Shown: piece by piece, positions 12,860-23,328 of the stretch
Layout of the letters: each line of letters begins with the position of its first letter
Position numbering within the stretch: position 1 is the first letter of the stretch
DNA from: Amphibalanus amphitrite
Taxonomy: Eukaryota; Arthropoda; Thecostraca; Balanomorpha; Balanidae
NCBI RefSeq assembly: GCF_019059575.1
Contig: NW_024881695.1
Span: 186,001 to 250,000 of the forward strand
Direction: 5' to 3'
Length of the DNA stretch: 64,000 nt
Position numbers and translations under genes: made by a program
Notes under the pieces: model-generated
What the model was told of the DNA's origin: nothing
Seen by the model: the letters and a program-made list of their open reading frames with translations, nothing else
Database searches by the model: none

Positions 12860-14027
12860 GTAAGTTAATTAAAGAGTACCGGAGGGTGTGTCGACAGAGG
12901 TGTTTTTCTCACAGATTCGCGTTAGACAAAGATATAAAGTGGCGCGAGCATGCCAAAACACTAGCCCTGCATTTGGTTTTGCGTAATAGTGCGATTTGAC
13001 GAGGCTCGTGCGGGTCGAAGTTACAGCGAAAAAGTCGCAGTCGACGGTGCTGCCACCTACATTGCCAATAACGGACACTATCATATCGTGATAATTGGGG
13101 TAGTTTCAAATGAGAAATGACTTCTATTTTTGTTCAAACTGCTTGAGAAGAAATGAAACAATTCGGAAACATACATTTTTCCCAAATATCGCGTTCCATT
13201 TTTTCCTGTTGAGTTGTTAGGAAAGTGGTAAATTTCAAGGTTGACGGCTAAAAAACGAAACAGGAGGAACAGAGCAGGAATCACGAAGACGTGTGCCGCG
13301 CCGATGCTGTAGCCTGTAGATAAGGGGTGAGCAACAGAACCAGCATACCTAACGATTTTGATTAGTGATAGATATTTTTCTCTAAATGAAAGACTATTAG
13401 TAACTCAGGCAAGCCCTCTAATATAGGTATCGACAGGGTTGCGGTAAAAGGTACAATCGATGGCACATTACAATTATTCTGAGTTGGGAAACAACACTCT
13501 TCAGATACCTACCATCAACAACCTCACTATCTCCTATATGGGAGCTATATCATCTGATTCCAGCGCCCTGAAAACAAACAGGTTATCACCAAATATCTCT
13601 GTATTAGCGCCTACCGATATATGCTGAATGACGCTATCAATACCCGACATTTGTAAAAGGTGATTCGCCACACAGACCGCCGGCGTCTGAGGGGTTGAAT
13701 CAGTGAGCCAGATTGCCAGCGACTCACCGCTGAACTACCGGGCATAACAAAACGGACGATGCGACATGACTCAGAGATCATCACAGACGCGACGGTAAGC
13801 CGCGAACAGCTCCTCTGATGTATGCTTTTAAAAATGTTGGCCAAAATTTAAGATCGATGTAATCTAGTGCTAATATTTGGGTTTTCGGTTTTCTAATTCC
13901 CTCTATTTCGCGTATTGCTTGAAAATAGCTAGAAGGTTTCTTTTCACCGATAGCAAGTGATTTTAGTTCAAAAGATTGGTGGTGCTGCTACTGGCAACAT
14001 TATTGGCGCAATATAACCGTTCTTTAG

Positions 14028-14056
14028 TCACCGTGTCAATAATATTGACACAGTGA
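14028..14056. repeat. Short perfect-looking hairpin in the foldback centre
   Basis: TCACCGTGTCAAT (14028-14040) is inverted at 14044-14056 (ATTGACACAGTGA), with a 3-base loop and one mismatch. It lies near the centre of the foldback element. Confidence 0.8.
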
Positions 14057-14143
14057 ATGACCACGACTCTCACTGAATGTGTCTTCCTGTTCCGCAGGAA
14101 GCTGAGCTGTGACTGACTGGCCATTGCGTGTCATCAGTTCGGC

Positions 14144-14292
14144 CAGTAGCGGCGGAATACCTTCAATTAAGGGGGGCACTGCCGACTTTTGGTCCCATAT
14201 TCTTTCTATGCAACGCCCATAGGGCTAATGTTAAAATGCCAAAATCAAAGGGGGCACGGTGCCGCGGTGCCCTCCCCGTTCCGTCGCCTATG
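14144..14292 (+). mobile_element. hAT-type MITE (CAGTAGCGGCGGAA family), nested copy
   Basis: This 149-bp element has ends CAGTAGCGGCGGAA and, on the opposite strand, CATAGGCGACGGAA. It is flanked by perfect 8-bp direct repeats AGTTCGGC (14136-14143 and 14293-14300). The 8-bp target duplication and CA-starting termini are hAT hallmarks. It has no coding capacity, so it must have moved using a transposase encoded elsewhere. It inserted into the centre of the foldback element. Confidence 0.9.
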
Positions 14293-15500
14293 AGTTCGGC
14301 TTGACAAGGGAACCGCGAGGTGGCAGATAGCGATATTACGTATCTGAACGAGGGTTCCGCACGAGATCAGATGGCCTTCGGTTACATTTGTCGTTGCGTC
14401 TGTGATGATCTCTGAGTCATGTCGCATCGTCCGTTTTGTTATGCCCGGTAGTTCAGCGGTGAGTCGCTGGCAATCTGGCTCACTGATTCAACCCCTCAGA
14501 CGCCGGCGGTCTGTGTGGCGAATCACCTTTTACAAATGTCGGGTATTGATAGCGTCATTCAGCATATGTCGGTAGGCGCTAATACAGAGATTTTTGGTGA
14601 TAACCTGTTTGTTTTCAGGGCGCTGGAATCAGATGATATAGCTCCCATATAGGAGATAGTGAGGTTGTTGATGGTAGGTATCTGAAGAGTGTTGTTTCCC
14701 AACTCAGAATAATTGTATTGTGCCATCGATTGTACCTTTTACCGCAACCCTGTTGATACCTATATTAGAAGGCTTGCCTGAGTTACTAATAGTCTTTCAT
14801 TTAGAGAAAAATATCTATCACTAATCAAAATCGTTAGGTATGCTGGTTCTGTTGCTCACCCCTTATCTACAGGCTACAACATCGGCGCGGCACACGTCTT
14901 GGTGATTCCTGCTCTGTTCCTCCTGTTTCGTTTTTTAGCCGTCAACCTTGAAATTTACCACTTTCCTAACAACTCAACAGGAAAAAATGGAACGCGATAT
15001 TTGGGAAAAATGTATGTTTCCGAATTGTTTTATTTCTTCTCAAGCAGTTTGAACAAAAATAGAAGTCATTTCTCATTTGAAACTACCCCAATTATCACGA
15101 TATGATAGTGCCCGTTATTGGCAATGTAGGTGGCAGCACCGTCCACTGCGACTTTTTCGCTGTAACTTCGACCTGCCCGAGCCTCGTCAAATCGCATTTT
15201 TACGCAAAACCAACTGCAGGGCTAGTGTTTTGGCATGCTCGCGCCACTTTTTATCTTTGTCTAACGCGAATCTGCGACTATCGACACACCCACTACCCAA
15301 AACATAACAATATGATTAAAAATTAAAGCTAAATGCAACTACTTCAATTTTGCGATATACTGCACCCTTTGATGGATGTTATTTACCCTATTACTTTCTG
15401 CATCCCAAATGAAGCAAGCATATAACTTATTTCATAGGTGTACAGGTAACTTAGGATCGCGAAACATACTGAGCTCATGACTACATCGCTTGTGTTTCAG

Positions 15501-16718
15501 CTTCAGACGCCTCTCCCGGCCGCTCCCGTCGGAGTCCCCAGCCTCGCCGCCGCCGGACCTCAGGGACCCGCTACCGCCCGAGTCCCCAGCTCCGCCGACG
15601 CTGGGCCTCAGAGTCCCGCCGACGCTGGGCCTCAGAATCCCGCCGCCGGACCTCAGAGTCCCGCCGCCGCTGCAGCTCCGGGCCCGGCCGCCGCTGCAGC
15701 TCCGGGGCCCGCTGCTGCTGCAGCCGCCGCAGCTGCACCTTCAGGACCGCTACCGCTGCCGCTGCAGCCCCGCGGCCTGCTGCCGCTGCAGCCCCGCGGC
15801 CTGCTGCCGCTGCAGCTCCGGGGCCCGCTGCCGCTGCGGCTCGGGGGCCCGCTGCTGCTGCAGCCGCCACAGCTGCTGCCTCGTGGCCCGCCGCCGCTAG
15901 AGCTCACAACCTCTCACGGGTAGGTAGTCAGCCTCGTTTGATCTAAGGACGGGACTTCTCAGTCATTCAGACCGTTTTGAGTCCAATCAAATAAAACCAT
16001 TAAGCTCCCCAGGATTGGAAGTGATCACCTGCGACCTCAAAAGTTTCCATAGTTACACTTCCAGTAGCGATATGCAAATCAGCGTTAATTCAGACAGCTA
16101 ATTGCTCGCTTACATAGTCCCGTGTGTTCCACCTCAAACGGATGAATGGTCCATCAGTTAGCTATACACCGGGCGCAAGCACATATTAATCATGCCAATC
16201 ACCCTGAGCGCTAAATTCGCCCGTTCTACTTTCAGCATGGTAACCAGCCTCCACCGGCTCCTCCTGCCGTCGACGCTGCCAGCTGGTCACCAGCTGACGC
16301 ACAGCCGGACCTGGAGGGACGCAGCTCACCCGGCCCTGGTGCAGTAGTGGCCGCCGCTCAGTCGCCCGCCATCCCACTGACGCCAGACTGGGCAGCCGAG
16401 GGTCTTCCGGAGGTGCGGCTGCTTCGAGTTGCTTCGACCTTTCTGTTTCACTCGGGATCTTTTTTTCTTCTTAATTATGAAATTAGGTATCTCGGCTGAC
16501 ACGAGTGTAAATGCACCCCGGCCCGGTCACACCAGTCTGCTATAAAAGGATAAATCGTCTGTTCTCAGCACGGCGTTCAGCTGCTGTCGGCTCCTCCGAC
16601 TACCGCCGGAGCCCCTGGCCCGGTCCCTGCCGGCGTCCCGGGCACAGCCACCGCGCCACCCACCGTCGCTGGCTCCGCCACCACCTCAAGTTTCGGGAAC
16701 CCCGACCCGGCTCGCCAG
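15501..16718 (+). CDS. Transposon-associated gene, copy 1: exons 6-8, Ala/Pro-rich linker
   Basis: Exon 6 is 15501-15919 (acceptor GTGTTTCAG, donor GGTAGGT), exon 7 is 16236-16412 (acceptor CTTTCAG, donor GTGCGG) and exon 8 is 16581-16718 (acceptor GTTCAG, donor GTATGT). Exons 7 and 8 are clean phase-0 exons reading QPPPAPPAVDAASWSPADAQ and APPTTAGAPGPVPAGVPGTA among others. Exon 6 is a highly repetitive GC-rich block of CCGCCGCTGCAGC-like units, open in all three forward frames. The frame arriving from exon 5 begins LQTPLPAAPVGV, but the frame that joins exon 7 is the Ala-rich one ending AHNLSR. Either a slippage indel lies inside exon 6 or the true splice sites differ. The encoded region is low complexity and presumably a flexible linker. 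Confidence 0.6.
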
Positions 16719-16843
16719 GTATGTTGTAACTTGTCTCACAATCAAATTGCTTTAACTGTAAGTGCGCAAAATGCATGTTCTGATGTGTTCATGAAGGTGA
16801 CATGCTCTTGTCAGACACCCTCGTTTTCCATGTATGTTTTAAG

Positions 16844-18622
16844 GACGTGACCGGCCCCGACCACCAGCCGGGGTACGCCGAGTGCCACCGCCTGGCGCAG
16901 GTGCTCGTCGGCCTAGACTGCTCGCGGGGGTATGTCGCCGACGAAGAGGCCGAGTCCATCGTCCACCTGTGGCACCAGCTCTCCGCCGGCGACAGAGCCA
17001 AGGTGGCGGCCTCCCCGCGGTACCAGCACCGGCTGACGACCGGCCGGTTTAAACAGCCGAAGACCAGTCGGCTGTCTGGTGTCGTGCCGGGCGTGGACAG
17101 CGCACGGAGGTAAGGATCCCGCATTTTAAAATAGGACTATCATTGTAAGCGTTGTTCTCAAATGAAACACCATCGGGCAGAATAATTGGGGTTTGCACGC
17201 ATATTATTGGAACTATTAAATTATGTCATATTTATTAAAAGGCAATAAAAGTGAGATATTGTCCATGCTGGTAGGATTTTGTACGCATGTTAGTCACAAC
17301 CTGGACATGCTGATGTGATGAAAAAGAAATACGAAACGCGTCCACGTCATCACATAATTTAATTATTGATTTTCACGAAACACAACTTGCATACTGCTTG
17401 CCAGAGACCTTCAATTTGGAAGGTATGTCCAACGTGTGCTCCGTAGAATTTCGTAGAACACATGTGAAAGTGAACTTAATGATGGATTTCTATTTGACAG
17501 AGTCTCACTCAAGCGAGGAGCGGTTCCCGCGCAACGACCCGACTTGAACCGGCTCGCTGAGACGGTCGTCCGCCTGCTCTGCGAGCGGTACCGAAACCCC
17601 AGGCGCAGCGGAGGGTCGGTCCAGTCGCGCTGGGCGCAGATCCTGGCCCACCACTCCAGCCTGCGGGACATTCTCCTCAAATGTCCCGCAATCACCCAGC
17701 GGACTGGAGTCAACCTGGCGGCTCTGAACCAGCACACGCTCACGTCCTGGTGAGTTATATGTTCGCTCGATCCTGCAGATGCAGAGACTTGATAGAATGT
17801 CCAGTGTCCATCCTCTCATCAATAATGGTGTAAGATATGTTATAAAAATACTACCATCATATTCGCCCGTGTGCGGCTTTACTGCTGGGGGGGGGGGGGG
17901 GGGGCGGACCCGTTCATTACCTGATTTTGCTAAATTTATCAGCGAGTGTTAAAGCCAGAACAATACACGCATTCAGTGTTGTAACAATTACGTTTCACAA
18001 TACTTCTGAGTATCAGAAAATTAAAATTGTTCGCACTGGGAAACCGGCGCGCATCTACCGCATGGTCTTCCTACTGAGGACGCCAATGCTGACGGGATAC
18101 ATCCAGACTCTGTCCCTAAATGCGCTGAACCGAGTTGGGATGAGGCGGTGGGATGCAAGTCGACATCCTGAGAGATCGGAGCGTCAAAAGAGGAGCTCTG
18201 GAATACAAGGACCCCAACGAACATTTCAATCAACAGTATAAAGTAAACCCCTCAATTTTTGTTTTTGTTTCGCCGCCAGGTTCAACGAGCACCAGAAGGA
18301 GACGGAGCGGAGAGCTCTTCTCCAGGGCGTGCAGCTGCCGCCAGCCCGTCCGATCGCCGCAGTCGCCCTGCCAGCACCGGCGCCGCGGCTGATGCAGGTG
18401 CAGGTGGTGCGGGTGGACTGCCGCCGCCCACCGCACCACTTCGTCCTGCCTGCCGACACGGTCGGACAGGCGCAGACCCGCCGTCGCCCGGCCGAGGACA
18501 CCGGCCACGACACCGCCGCCAAGAGGCCCTACACGCGCCGGCAGCCCACCAACACCTGCGGCCAGTGCAAAGGCGCTCTGACGGCGGACACGGGGCACAG
18601 ACGGGGGAAGGGCGGCCCATGA
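16844..18622 (+). CDS. Transposon-associated gene, copy 1: exons 9-11, C-terminal domain
   Basis: Exon 9 is 16844-17109 (acceptor TTTTAAG, donor GTAAGG), exon 10 is 17501-17749 (acceptor TTGACAG, donor GTGAGT) and exon 11 is 18280-18622 (acceptor GCCGCCAG, TGA stop). Phases match at both joins (AG|A and TG|G). The joined product reads DVTGPDHQPGYAECHRLAQV, GRFKQPKTSRLSGVVPGVDS, LNRLAETVVRLLCERYRNPR, then LTSWFNEHQKETERRALLQG, and ends KRPYTRRQPTNTCGQCKGAL followed by TADTGHRRGKGGP. The order GPD-GY, GRFKxxKT, G(V)xS, WF/WHN..., CxxC...TGH is what I remember of the family's C-terminal half. The final CxxC-TGH looks like half of a zinc finger, and the protein stops where relatives usually continue to a last Cys-Pro. 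Function is unknown; I infer a transposon accessory protein or a domesticated one. It is GC-rich and lies antisense to the host gene. Confidence 0.75.
17887..17904. repeat. Poly-G tract (18 G)
   Basis: This is a run of 18 G residues in the intron between exons 10 and 11 of the transposon-associated gene. It is identical in length in copy 2 (33328-33345). Confidence 0.9.
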
Positions 18623-18896
18623 AGCCGAAACAAGGTTTTCTGTCCCGTTGCCAACCCTGATCTAACATACGATCAGTGGTTGGCAAAGTTCAAGTGAGAA
18701 GTATGTCTTGTACCTATGTATGTATGTCTTGTCTATGTTTTGTGTCCTGTATGCCTGGCAAGTCCAACGCCAGACACCGGCGGAACTGCTTCAGGGCCGC
18801 TCTCTCCGGCCGCAGCTCAGGCGCTGCGCCCCCCCCCCCCCCATGATCGCCGCTGGCGCCACCTTTCGGCGCCCCGCCGCCGTCGATGGGGAGAAA

Positions 18897-18902
18897 AATA
18901 AA
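18897..18902 (+). terminator. Possible poly(A) signal of the transposon-associated gene
   Basis: AATAAA lies about 275 bases after the stop codon of exon 11 and is the first canonical hexamer downstream. It is a plausible 3' end signal. No transcript evidence is available. Confidence 0.35.
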
Positions 18903-19658
18903 CCAGATCTGACTTCGGATGCCGTCATGGTGTTTGTGTGGCGTAGAACAACGACGATAATAGCGAGTTAAAACCGCCTGACACTGTTTCAGGGTTTGGC
19001 GTTTTTGTTCGTGAATGTTTGCCTGTTCCTTTGATACTTAGGTTTACGATTCCCTTCCTTCGTTTGTTTGTTTGGTCGTTAAACATTAAATATACCAGTG
19101 TATAATGCAGGCGTACTTCGTCCGGGTGAGGCATCGTAGTCCCTTCGTCCTCGCACCTAAGGTTCACGCTATTCAGGCATGCCAAAAACTTGACCTGTGT
19201 GTCTTCCAGGTAGGTATCACACATTCGTGCGCGGGTGGGTGCGTTGAATGCTAGTTAGATTATGCGACAGTGCAGCTAACAGCGACTTCGGACAGCTTCC
19301 ACGGTCGCAGAACACGGCAGGCAAACTCACTTAAGGCACCGGCCATTCGCTCGAAGCCCGGGCGCCGTCGATTTTGTCGGATTCCACTGTATACCCAACG
19401 CATTTATCCTAAGCAATACAATTAATGGTGCAAAGTAGCTGCAGCACGGCATGGGTAGCTTTCATATTCTGTCAATTAACCCGCGCCGGGCCGGTGCTCC
19501 GCGACTTCCACGCCGGGCCGGGAGGGGGGGGGGGTCTGAACTCTGAACCCCCCCCCGTCTAACTCGGCTCCTGGGCCACGTAGCGAGACGCAGTAAGCGG
19601 CATTCGAAAGAACGCCAAAAATAACACTTCGGTCATTTTTAGATCAGGTCAAAGCTCG

Positions 19659-19946
19659 GGGCCCTGTTTCACCGGTGATAGCAGCACGCTGCTATCACAC
19701 GTGTCAAATTGGGTTTCCATGGAAACATCAACAAACCATGACGCCGTCAATCTGTGTGATGTCATCAAATATTGCTGCTAACATCTTTACGGCCGTGCGA
19801 TCAGACAAATGTTATCAAACGCATTCAACGAGACAGCAACTCTGTTCCAAACGCAGCTCACGGATTACACGAAACGTCAGTAGTGTGACCTCATCACATT
19901 ACGTCAGCTCGCGCGAAACCATTACGTCACCGGCGAAACAGGGCCC
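19659..19946. mobile_element. TIR element, GGGCCCTGTTTCAC family, member 1
   Basis: The left end GGGCCCTGTTTCACCGGTGA is mirrored at the right end as GTCACCGGCGAAACAGGGCCC (opposite strand GGGCCCTGTTTCGCCGGTGA). A subterminal palindrome GATAGCAGCACGCTGCTATC follows the left end. It is about 288 bp with no coding capacity. The superfamily is not assigned, because no clean target duplication is visible. Confidence 0.75.
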
Positions 19947-20044
19947 AGGTCGCCAGAGGCCATCAAAGGTAACATTTTGTCCATTTCAACAATTTTGGAA
20001 ACTGCCAGCGGCTAACTTGGGAACCGATAGAGCTACAGCGGCGC

Positions 20045-20172
20045 GGAAAAGCGCATTCGATAGCTCTTTTAATGCTATTTTGCCATAATGTCCCCAGATT
20101 TGACCTCGGAAAAGCGCATTCGATAGCTCTTTTAACGCGATTTTGCAATAATGTCCTCAGATTTGACCTCAG
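20045..20172. repeat. Two tandem 64-bp units (GCGCATTCGATAGCTCTTTTAA)
   Basis: The unit beginning GGAAAAGCGCATTCGATAGC and ending AGATTTGACCTC occurs twice in a row with a few substitutions. It leads into a region where TGACCT/AGGTCA motifs keep recurring (to about 20700). Confidence 0.75.
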
Positions 20173-21567
20173 GTCAACGGTTTAGCCTCCAGAGGGCAAG
20201 AACTCCAAAAATGGCGGTTTTATGAAAAACATTTTTCTGCAATAACTTTTGACTCAGGGAAAAGACGACATTTAATTTGCCAGCGCATCGTGTTCCCCTC
20301 GTCGAGACGCGTCGAAAGAATTATAATTTAACCTTGTAAGGTCATTTTGAAAATGTGACCTCAGGTCAAAGTCATGGCCTGACCGGAAAAGGTCATGTTG
20401 CATATCAGTCGATCCGTATCGTCGAGCTTAACACATCTGAGGTGTTCTCATCGCTCTAGCTGTCTCTATCAAAAGTTATTGTCAGAGAAAACTCCTGGGG
20501 GCCTGATATGACCTGATATGACCTCTGGGTCAAAAGGAGGGGTCACAGGTGCCATTTTTCGGTTCAGCTTGTCGAGTTTACCGGTAACACGATGTTTGAG
20601 AATGTTTGGAATGACGTTCGTCCAAAAAAGGCGCCTTTCAATTATCTCCCATTAACTTACCTGAAATGGAGAGGTCGCAAAATTGGCCTGACCTTAGGTC
20701 ACCAATATCAAAATTCCGAGATATGCATTTTGTATACACTGTTACTATTATCAATCGCTGAAAGTTTCAAGGTGATCGTTTGGTCGTTACAGATATGACG
20801 AGGATTCTAACTTTTCTGAGGTGCTTGAGTTACCTGGGTCTGAAATTTTCACATGTGCGGAAAAGATGCATGAACAGGTGTACCAAAAATGGCGGCGCAG
20901 CGCCGCCGTTTTCAATATATCTGCGAAAAACCGCAAGAGGGTAACACCCAACCCCCGGCCCGGCGCGGATTAATTTAAGGTTATTTTTGTATGACTGAAG
21001 CTGATGTCCACATGGTTTTCAAAGGGTAAATATCGCTGCTTTGAAGCTTTCCATGTTTCTTTCATGAAGCTTTCCAGGCAGTCATTTTTGAAAATGACTG
21101 CTACCAGTCAATGGAGGAAAAAAAGAACAACTTATATCAATTATGGAGATATAGAAATAGCAAATGAACGCCAAAGAGGAAGATCACAAGAATCGATAGA
21201 ATATCAGACGAAGATAATACGGAAGGGGTGGCGTTGCAAAGCCAACACCCCGAGAAAAATCTGATCTGATCTGATGTTTTTCAATATCCTGAATCCAAGA
21301 ATGATACTCATTAGTGCAAGGAGTATCATGATAATCCATTGAGGGGAGGTCACCCAACCCTAACTCATCAGACCCAACCCATCCTGGGCTTATGCAAAGG
21401 TAGGTGAGGTGTTAGGTTTTGGGTGGGTGTAGGGTTGGGTTGTCAGGCTTGGTCAGGGTAAGTTTGGTTAAGTTAGGTTAGGTTGGATTAGGCTGAGCTT
21501 ACTCAGATTTGCTAGGCAAGGTCAGGTAACTTCACTTCAATGAATTATAATGATACCTATTTGCTGC

Positions 21568-22080
21568 CAGACATGTGCATGGATCCGAGAAAATGGATCT
21601 GGGATCTGATCCCCCGAATACTGATCTCGGATCCGTCGGGACCATAGATCCAGCTCTGTAATTTATCGAGAGATCCATGGGGATCACAGATCCGAGTCTC
21701 ATTTTTTGCTTGAGATCCAGTGAGATCATAGATCCTCACTTATTTTTTTTGTTAAAACATATATAAAAAACTTGTTTCAAGTTTCAACTCACAAAACAAA
21801 CGTTCTGTTTTAGTGATTTTATGTGATCGCACGTCATAATCCACAGTTTTGTGTCACTTATTGGCATAGAAACCCATTAAAACATGGTTTCAAATGTGGT
21901 ACATGGTGGGATCCACTCAGATCATAGATCCATGTTCTTAATTTATCGTCAGATCATATGTCATAGATTCAAGATGTATTTTTCACACCAAATCCGGTGG
22001 GATCATAGATCCCAACCTGTACTTTGCTTCGACATCCACTGAGATCATAGATCCATTACTCGGATACATGCACATGTCTG
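21568..22080. mobile_element. 513-bp hAT-type MITE, GATC-rich, copy 1
   Basis: The termini are CAGACATGTGCATGGATCCG and, on the other strand, CAGACATGTGCATGTATCCG (22-bp TIR, one mismatch). Perfect 8-bp flanking repeats TTTGCTGC lie at 21560-21567 and 22081-22088. The interior is built from diverged units containing GATCATAGATCC separated by AATTTATCG or TTTGCTT spacers. CAG ends with an 8-bp target duplication indicate hAT. The element is non-coding. Confidence 0.9.
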
Positions 22081-22945
22081 TTTGCTGCACTTATTAACAT
22101 TATTTTTGGGATCCCAAGTATTGAAAAACATGGAAAAGAGCAAATTTAATCTTGGAAAAATCTGGTGCTTTAGTGTTACAGTAATTTTCATCTTAACCCC
22201 ACCATTCATTGCATTTGATGTGTTGTGTTTCATTGCAAAATGTTTGCTTGTTTTACATAGCATTTAATAAAGAAATTAAATCAACACAAATGAGACATTT
22301 ACAAGTTGCAAGATCAAGAACATGCTGACTGGAAAACGTAATCATGGGCTCTGTCAATGGGGGGGGGGGAGGAGTTGCAGGGGTTAAAGCCACCCAATAA
22401 TTTTGCTTCTGCAATGCCAACCAATAGGTAGTGATGCATTTACGGATCCAACCCCCAATCCTGAGAATGTGTCAGAGCGCCCAAGTGGAATGAATATATG
22501 CTGCTCAAAATGAACTTTTCATAAACAACAGTTGATCATAAAACAGTGACTTTTAACAAATTTCAAGGCTTTTGGGTCAGAACTTTAAAATGGCTTAAGA
22601 TATTTTGCTCAAATGCCAACCAATTAGGTACCTATGCTTTAGTGCAGGGTACATAATAAGTGCCTACTGCCTAAGCTGGAACCTGAGATATACCTAAGCC
22701 AAAAGCAAAGAAGCTCCGGGTGGGGTTACTTTCAGAAGTGCTCATGAATCAAAGTTACCCTGGCCTGTCAATACCCCTGGTTTTAAAGCAGCCCTGTTTT
22801 ACAGTACAAATTTAAATATGTAAATAACATGTTAATGTGTAATGCCTGACACAATTTGTATGATAAAATCCAGGATTTCTTTGGTTGGCATTAACAGCAA
22901 AATAGGTACCAATACCTATAAACATCTTTGAGCCATATAAGATCA

Positions 22946-23328
22946 GGGCCCTGTTTCACCGGTGATAGCAGCACGCTGCTATCAAATTGCGCGAGCTGAC
23001 GTAATGTGATGACGTCGTACTGCTGACGTAAGGGGCAATTCTGGCGCACGATTGCCGCAATATTGTTTTACGTCATCAACTAAATGGTCGAAGTTTAAGT
23101 CCAAATTTTCCTTAAACCCAACTTCTTTTAAATACATCATATTAAAAAATATATGTTACAAATAAATATACTATCATGACTGTGTAAACTCTTACTTTTA
23201 AGCACACACGTCACTTAATGCCGTGGCCAAGGTCGCGGCATTCGTACGCCAGAACTGCCCATCACGTCAACAGTATGGCGTCATGACATGACGTCAGCCG
23301 TGCTGCTATCACCAGTGAAACAGGGCCC
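22946..23328. mobile_element. TIR element, GGGCCCTGTTTCAC family, member 2
   Basis: The left end GGGCCCTGTTTCACCGGTGA and subterminal palindrome are the same as in member 1. The right end is ATCACCAGTGAAACAGGGCCC. The interior has several TGACGT motifs and is not otherwise like member 1. A lone half end (GGCCCTGTTTCACGGGCGC) sits nearby at 23480. The element is non-coding. Confidence 0.75.

Larger units (their letters stand above)
12883..15293. mobile_element. Foldback-type element with ~0.9-kb inverted arms
   Basis: The left arm (12883-13794) and right arm (14392-15293) are inverted copies differing by scattered substitutions and a few small indels. They begin GAGGGTGTGTCGACAG and, on the other strand, GTGGGTGTGTCGATAG. 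The roughly 600-bp centre contains no transposase-like frame but holds a short hairpin (14028-14056) and a nested hAT-type MITE. The structure fits a non-autonomous foldback element lying in the intron between exons 5 and 6 of the transposon-associated gene. A transcript would form a very long hairpin. The target duplication is uncertain (TACC lies near both ends). Confidence 0.85.

Noticed and set aside
15477-15923. Several overlapping Ala/Pro- and Arg-rich frames on both strands
   Set aside because: They arise from GC-rich CCGCTGCAG-type repeats that leave all frames open. Only the splice-bounded plus-strand exon 6 is kept, with its frame marked uncertain.
21421-21495. TTAGG-like runs resembling arthropod telomere repeat
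   Set aside because: Only two adjacent TTAGG units occur within a degenerate GGTT-rich stretch, too few to call an interstitial telomeric array.
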